Made by a program: the position numbers and the translations under genes | From: an uncultured Peptococcaceae bacterium | GTDB taxonomy: Bacteria > Bacillota > Dehalobacteriia > UBA4068 > UBA4997 | Length of the DNA: 9,544 bases | NCBI GenBank assembly: GCA_947626615.1 | Contig: CANQSW010000048.1 | Location: 1-9,544, forward strand | Direction: 5' to 3' | Shown: positions 5,783 to 9,544 of the stretch, piece after piece | Numbering within the stretch: the stretch's first letter is position 1 | Layout of the letters: each line of letters begins with the position of its first letter | Notes under the pieces: model-generated | Seen by the model: the letters and a program-made list of their open reading frames with translations, nothing else | Told to the model about the DNA's origin: nothing | Databases searched by the model: none

Positions 5783-6549
5783 CGACTATAGCGCTGCCCC
5801 ACGAGCTGATCTATGCCGGGGAGCTTATTTTGGTAAACGCCCATTATCCGTATAGAAAAAGCCCAAGAGGCCAAAGGCTCGTTCCCGTTCATAACGGTAT
5901 GGACGTGGTCTTGCTGGCACATAACGCGGCAAAACCGCTGGAGCTGCTTATGGCGCAGCTGGGGAATTGGGAACAGATCGCCGCTGTGAGCGGGTGGCGG
6001 TCCAGGCGCGAACAGCAACAGATTTATGACGATTCTTTGCGGGATAACGGCAAAGAATTTACGGAAAATTTCGTTGCTTTACCGGGGTGCAGCGAACACC
6101 AGACCGGGCTGGCGATCGACTTGGCCTTAAGGCGAAACGAGATCGACTTCATTCGCCCGGATTTCCCTTATACGGGGATATGTCAGACCTTTCGGCAGAA
6201 AGCGCCGTATTATGGGTTCGTGGAACGCTATCCGAAGGCTAAAGCAAACATAACGGGTATTGCCCATGAACCGTGGCACTTTCGTTATGTAGGGAAACCT
6301 CATGCGGAGGTCATGACAGAGCATGGCTTGGTGCTGGAAGAATATATTTCTTTTCTGAAAAATCATCAGTACGGCATAGCGCCTTATGTTTATCAAGGCA
6401 GATCCGGTCTGGCGGAGATAGCCTATTTGCCGGCGGCGGCGCAGGATACCATATTGACAACGAACGCAAACCATAGCTATTCGATTTCCGGCAACAATGT
6501 GGACGGTTTTATCATTACGGCATGGAGAACACGGCATGACAGAAAATGA
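5779..6549 (+). CDS. vanXY: VanXY, bifunctional D,D-dipeptidase/D,D-carboxypeptidase
   Basis: A 256-residue zinc peptidase of the M15 (VanX/VanY) family. It removes D-Ala-D-Ala before it enters precursors and cuts terminal D-Ala from precursors already made. The zinc site is visible: H107 and D114 in GCSEHQTGLAIDL, and E164 with H167 in HEPWHFRYVG; SGWRS (71-75) carries the conserved Arg. There is no signal peptide or membrane anchor, as expected for a cytoplasmic VanXY rather than an anchored VanY. The C-terminal tail (about 190-256, including YSISGNNVDGFIITAWR) matches VanXY of the vanG type as I recall it, and the length is close to that protein. It starts within the vanG stop (ATGA) and overlaps vanT by 14 bases. 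Confidence 0.9.
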   Translation: MTTIALPHELIYAGELILVNAHYPYRKSPRGQRLVPVHNGMDVVLLAHNAAKPLELLMAQLGNWEQIAAVSGWRSRREQQQIYDDSLRDNGKEFTENFVALPGCSEHQTGLAIDLALRRNEIDFIRPDFPYTGICQTFRQKAPYYGFVERYPKAKANITGIAHEPWHFRYVGKPHAEVMTEHGLVLEEYISFLKNHQYGIAPYVYQGRSGLAEIAYLPAAAQDTILTTNANHSYSISGNNVDGFIITAWRTRHDRK

Positions 6550-8704
6550 CCGTTTGGGAGGGCTGGATCATGGCAAAGTGATCGCCGCTTTGCTGGTGGT
6601 TGCCATTCATACCGCGCCGTTGGCCTCGCTGGACGCCGATCTTGATTTTCTGCTGACTGGTATTCTGGCCCGAACGGCAGTTCCGTTTTTTCTTATGATA
6701 ACGGGCTATTTTCTTTTGCCGCCATATTTGTTTGGAAGTTCCGGCAATTATCCTGCCATATGGCGGTTTATAAAAAAGATGTTGCTTTTGTATGGTCTGG
6801 CGAGCATGATTTATTTTCCCATCAACATCTATGCCGGGCGGCTGCAGGGTATCGATCTTCCCGACCTTCTCCGTATGCTTATTTTTGACGGCTCGTTTTA
6901 TCACCTTTGGTATCTCCCCGCAGCCGTTTTAGGCGTAATGTTTCTCGTGTTAATCGGTCGAAAGCTGCCGTTTAAGCTGGTGTTCATGATCGCTTTGATT
7001 TTGTATGGTTTAGGTTTGCTTGGCGACAGCTATTATGGCTTTATTGCGGGCAGCGGTCTATTAAATAAAATTTACCAGGCCATGTTCCAGGTCTTTTCAT
7101 ATACCAGAAACGGTATCTTTTATACGCCTGTTTTTCTCGCTATGGGAGCTGGCTTAAAAATAAAAAACAGCAGCTGTCCTACCGTGGGTATTGCCGCCGG
7201 ATTCATTATTTCGACCGCTTTGTTGTTTTGGGAAGGAATGACGCTCCATTATTTAGGCGTGCAACGCCACAACAGTATGTATATGGCTTTGCTGCCTACC
7301 ATGTATTTTTTATTTCAAATGATATTGCGTTTGGATATTTCTCCGAAAAGATCTTTGCGAACGATCTCGGTTTGGGTCTATATAATACACCCGTTATTTA
7401 TTATTCTGCTCAGAGTTATGGAGAAGTTCACGCATACAGAACAGATCTTCATTGCAAACAGTATTATGCACTATCTGATGGTATGCTTTTTGTCATTTGC
7501 TTTTGCCGTAGCTATGCAAAATTTTTTGCCGGATAACGCAGCGTCCCGGATAAAATACCATTCGTCTGCTACCGAAAAAGTAACAGGTAAGACCGGGCGC
7601 GCCTGGATCGAGATCGATCGAAATAATCTGCAAAAAAATGTTCGCGCTTTGCAAAGTCTTTTGCCGGCAAACTGTCAGCTTATGCCGGCCGTAAAAGCAA
7701 ACGCATATGGTCACGGCGCTGTTTTGATCGCAGAGGAATTAAACCGCTTAGGCGTAAATTCATTTTGCGTGGCGACCGTATCGGAAGGAATAGAACTACG
7801 GCGGAATGGTATTAAGGGCGATATACTGATTTTGGGTTATACCTACCCGAAACAATTTGCTTTGCTGCACAAATATAATTTGACCCAAACCGTGCTGGAT
7901 TCTTCTTATGCGCGGCTGTTAAATTCCTGCGGTCAAAAAATAAAAGTTCACTTAAAAATCGACACAGGGATGCACCGCTTGGGAGAGCGAGCAGAAAGCA
8001 TAGACGACATAGAAAAAATGTTCCACATGACCAACCTTGTTATCGACGGAGCTTTTACTCATCTTTGCGTCGCCGAAGCCAAAACGACGCCGGGCAGAGA
8101 ATACACCTTGAAGCAGATCTACTCCTTTTTTAATACGGTAAACGTTTTGAAAAAACAAGGCTGCGATTGCAAAAAGGTACATTTGCTCGCCAGCTATGGT
8201 CTGTTAAATTATCCGGAATATGCCGGAGACTATGCGAGAGTTGGAATAGCCCTTTACGGAGTTTTAAGTGATCGTGCCGACGTTGCAAATTGTCCGATCA
8301 ACTTATTGCCGGTTCTTTCCGTAAAAGCGCGCGTGGCGATCACAAAGGATCTATACGCGGGAGAAGCGGCGGGATACGGCTTGCAATATGTGGCTGAAAG
8401 CAAACGAAAAATAGCTGTACTGTCTATTGGATATGCCGACGGTATTTCACGATCCCTTTCTTGCGGCAACGGTCAGGTACTGCTGCATGGAACTGCCGCG
8501 CCCATCATCGGGCGGATATGTATGGATCAAATGCTGGTGGACGTCACAAATATTCCAGACGTGCAAAGCGGAGACATCGCTGTTGTGATAGGCAGATCAG
8601 GAGAAAGAGAAATATCCGTTTATGATCTGGCTGAAGCAAGCAATACGATCACTAACGAGGTTTTGAGTCGCTTAGGTAGCCGTCTGGAACGTATGCTGTG
8701 TTGA
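6536..8704 (+). CDS. vanT: VanT, membrane-bound serine racemase
   Basis: A 722-residue fusion that supplies D-Ser. The N-terminal half (about 1-345) is an acyltransferase-3-like membrane domain with about ten hydrophobic helices, thought to help L-Ser uptake. The C-terminal half (about 352-722) is a PLP-dependent alanine-racemase-type domain: RAWIEIDRNNLQKN at its start, the PLP lysine K387 in PAVKANAYGHG, KIDTGMHRLG (475-484), RVGIALYGVL, the catalytic Tyr region AGYGLQY (Y614), SIGYADGISR and GRICMDQMLVDVT. The ATG at 6536 is preferred: GGAG at 6524-6527 lies eight bases upstream, whereas extending the frame to 6497 adds 13 residues without a clear site. Both halves and their catalytic residues are present, so the enzyme looks intact. 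It is the last gene before the operon terminator. Confidence 0.93.
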   Translation: MTENDRLGGLDHGKVIAALLVVAIHTAPLASLDADLDFLLTGILARTAVPFFLMITGYFLLPPYLFGSSGNYPAIWRFIKKMLLLYGLASMIYFPINIYAGRLQGIDLPDLLRMLIFDGSFYHLWYLPAAVLGVMFLVLIGRKLPFKLVFMIALILYGLGLLGDSYYGFIAGSGLLNKIYQAMFQVFSYTRNGIFYTPVFLAMGAGLKIKNSSCPTVGIAAGFIISTALLFWEGMTLHYLGVQRHNSMYMALLPTMYFLFQMILRLDISPKRSLRTISVWVYIIHPLFIILLRVMEKFTHTEQIFIANSIMHYLMVCFLSFAFAVAMQNFLPDNAASRIKYHSSATEKVTGKTGRAWIEIDRNNLQKNVRALQSLLPANCQLMPAVKANAYGHGAVLIAEELNRLGVNSFCVATVSEGIELRRNGIKGDILILGYTYPKQFALLHKYNLTQTVLDSSYARLLNSCGQKIKVHLKIDTGMHRLGERAESIDDIEKMFHMTNLVIDGAFTHLCVAEAKTTPGREYTLKQIYSFFNTVNVLKKQGCDCKKVHLLASYGLLNYPEYAGDYARVGIALYGVLSDRADVANCPINLLPVLSVKARVAITKDLYAGEAAGYGLQYVAESKRKIAVLSIGYADGISRSLSCGNGQVLLHGTAAPIIGRICMDQMLVDVTNIPDVQSGDIAVVIGRSGEREISVYDLAEASNTITNEVLSRLGSRLERMLC

Positions 8705-8771
8705 TACCTTTGTTCATAATGGCAGCAAAACAAAATCGAATAGTTGTGTGAGATTTTTTGAAACTTGCATG

Positions 8772-8822
8772 ATAAAAGTGGAGATCTTCGAACGATCGAA
8801 GACTTCCACTTTTATTTTTTTT
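8772..8822 (+). terminator. strong intrinsic terminator of the van operon
   Basis: A 19-base stem (8772-8790 with 8797-8815, one G-T pair and one mismatch) closes on the loop aacgat and runs straight into eight T's. It lies 67 bases after the vanT stop. No promoter or gene is seen between vanT and this hairpin. Confidence 0.9.
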
Positions 8823-8865
8823 GACCGTTTTTTTCAGTAATCTTTTTGCAGATTTTACATTCGCA

Positions 8866-8890
8866 GCCATGCGCCGGCATGGCGCTTTTT
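8866..8890 (+). terminator. short GC-rich hairpin followed by T run
   Basis: GCCATGC-gccg-GCATGGC (8866-8883), then GC and TTTTT. It resembles an intrinsic terminator and would be a second stop behind the van operon terminator. Its right half is also the start of the block that resembles 962-1020. Confidence 0.55.
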
Positions 8891-8930
8891 GTTTTCGGCC
8901 GCTAAGACCCACGTCGGCGTGAAACGTCGT
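8871..8930. repeat. hairpin-rich intergenic block, right copy
   Basis: GCGCCG, GCGCTTTTT (8882-8890), a GGCC element and the hairpin CGGCGT-gaa-ACGTCG (8915-8929) follow the same order and spacing as 962-1020. In the hairpin the T-A pair of the left copy is replaced by C-G, and a G-C pair by G-T, so pairing is kept while bases change. The two copies lie as direct repeats about 7.9 kb apart, outside the van cluster on each side. Confidence 0.5.
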
Positions 8931-8965
8931 TTGCTTAAGGAACTGAGAAAGAAATTATAGGTAAT

Positions 8966-9003
8966 GGGGCCTACGAGGCCGACAAAGGGGGCCTACGGGG
9001 CCG
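8966..9003. repeat. GGGGCCTACGRGGCCG direct repeat, two copies
   Basis: GGGGCCTACGAGGCCG (8966-8981) and GGGGCCTACGGGGCCG (8988-9003) differ at one base and are offset by 22 bases. Each holds a GGCC...GGCC inverted repeat. It is conspicuously GC-rich among AT-rich DNA and abuts the first A/B module. Confidence 0.6.
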
Positions 9004-9253
9004 TCTCAATTTCTCGCAAAATACGCTAAACTTAAATCAGCCGAACAAGCCCGATAATGTTTGGCCAGATAATGCAAAAAAGGTGGTAGAGTATAAAATT
9101 TATAAATCTTCTGTTCAAAAATTACCCCCATAGTGTCCAATTTTTGCAAACCATTATGAAAAAATCAAAAATTTTTTGAGAAATTTTTGATTCATGGCTA
9201 CGGATCGGCCTTTCTCGTCGGCTACCCTTTAGGGGGATAATTTTTTGAAGTCA
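8998..9253. repeat. structured A/B module, copy 1
   Basis: Element A (8998-9051) and element B (9212-9253) match copy 2 at 50 of 54 and 38 of 42 positions. Between them lies an AT-rich hairpin with perfect 12-base arms (9163-9174, 9181-9192) and about 110 bases absent from copy 2. AGCCGA in A (9039-9044) can pair with TCGGCT in B (9218-9223), and GCC (9049-9051) with GGC (9207-9209), enclosing the hairpin. B reads on the minus strand as the codons for DFKKLSP and a stop, like the gene end in copy 2. Confidence 0.65.
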
Positions 9254-9318
9254 CACATCGGCGTACAACTCGTTTTTCCTATCATTTGATTGTTCGCAAA
9301 ATGGAAAAGTGACATGCC

Positions 9319-9475
9319 GGGCTGTCTTAATTTTTCGCAAAATACGCTACACTTAAATCAGCCGAACAAGCCTAAATTGAAAAAAATTTCAAAATTTCAA
9401 AAATTTTTTTGATTTAGGGTTATATTTTTGGCATTCTCGTCGGCTACCTATTAGGGGGATAAATTTCTGAAGTCA
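9319..9475. repeat. structured A/B module, copy 2
   Basis: Element A (9319-9372), an AT-rich hairpin (AAAAAAATTT 9380-9389 with AAATTTTTTT 9401-9410) and element B (9434-9475). The same nested pairs are possible: AGCCGA 9360-9365 with TCGGCT 9440-9445, and GCC 9370-9372 with GGC 9430-9432. This copy is compact and sits directly behind the 3' end of a minus-strand open frame; B includes that frame's last codons and stop. Confidence 0.65.
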
Positions 9476-9544
9476 TCATCATTCGAGAAAAGATATGGCC
9501 CGAACAAATTGTCCTGGTTTTTCAGGTAAACCCGGACAAGCTGA
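9451..9544 (-). CDS. C-terminal end of an unrecognised minus-strand gene
   Basis: Thirty codons are open from the right edge to a TAA (complement of 9451-9453), reading QLVRVYLKNQDNLFGPYLF then SNDDDFRNLSP. The composition is protein-like. I do not recognise the family, and the rest of the gene lies outside the window. The repeated module starts at its last codons and extends through its 3' flank, so the gene's end may have been duplicated with that flank. A second minus frame across 9481-9544 is also open, so the frame choice rests on the conserved DFxxLSP-stop shared with copy 1. Confidence 0.4.
   Translation of the reverse strand, partial: QLVRVYLKNQDNLFGPYLFSNDDDFRNLSP

Noticed and set aside
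6497..6535. Extended vanT start 13 residues upstream
   Set aside because: The extension lies inside vanXY without a clear ribosome binding site, whereas the ATG at 6536 has GGAG eight bases upstream and gives a family-like N terminus.
8652..8912. 86-codon minus-strand frame over the end of vanT and its terminator
   Set aside because: It reads through a strong hairpin terminator and the vanT 3' end; its lysine-rich look comes from the T runs on the plus strand.
8966..9475. CRISPR array
   Set aside because: The repeats occur only twice each and at irregular spacing, with structured, partly coding content instead of uniform spacers.
9319..9544. IS200/IS605 TnpB end with guide-type RNA
   Set aside because: A structured region behind a gene's 3' end invited this idea, but the visible C-terminal residues do not look like TnpB and no zinc-ribbon or RuvC motif is in view.

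Overview
This window looks like accessory DNA from a Gram-positive anaerobe of the Clostridia, probably a gut Oscillospiraceae or Lachnospiraceae-like genome. I infer this from strong AGGAGG-type ribosome binding sites, a TnpV-type transposon protein, AT-rich intergenic DNA with many intrinsic terminators, and a glycopeptide-resistance operon of the vanG (D-Ala-D-Ser) kind. No rRNA, tRNA or housekeeping gene is present to fix the species.

Layout. (1) 1-600: end of a mobile-element segment, with a possible C-terminal scrap of a gene (3-101), a complete tnpV (179-544) and its hairpin terminator. (2) 600-1640: about 1 kb without a convincing intact gene. It holds a minus-strand gene remnant (655-924), a cluster of short hairpins (962-1095), a diverged 23-base direct repeat and a bidirectional terminator (1438-1484). 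(3) 1641-1820: regulatory region of vanR, with two good sigma-70 promoters and a three-fold TCTTA repeat at an exact 11-base period, the pattern expected for an OmpR/PhoB-type regulator such as VanR. (4) 1821-8704: the van cluster, all on the plus strand, in the order vanR, vanS, vanW, vanG-type ligase, vanXY, vanT. It is closed by a strong terminator at 8772-8822. (5) 8831-9544: intergenic DNA with a hairpin block resembling the one left of the cluster, GC-rich direct repeats, two copies of a structured A/B module, and the last 30 codons of a minus-strand gene leaving the window.

How the genes work together: VanS is the membrane sensor kinase and VanR its response regulator. VanT, a membrane serine racemase, makes D-Ser. 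The VanG-type ligase makes D-Ala-D-Ser, which replaces D-Ala-D-Ala in peptidoglycan precursors. VanXY removes normal D-Ala-D-Ala and trims precursors that still end in D-Ala. VanW is an accessory protein of unknown role. The cluster lacks the vanU and vanY known from the enterococcal vanG operon. Regulation appears split: a putative VanR box and promoter, plus an intrinsic terminator, lie between vanS and vanW, separating the regulatory genes from the resistance genes.

The least explained material is at the edges: the paired hairpin blocks on both sides of the cluster and the duplicated structured module at the right end.
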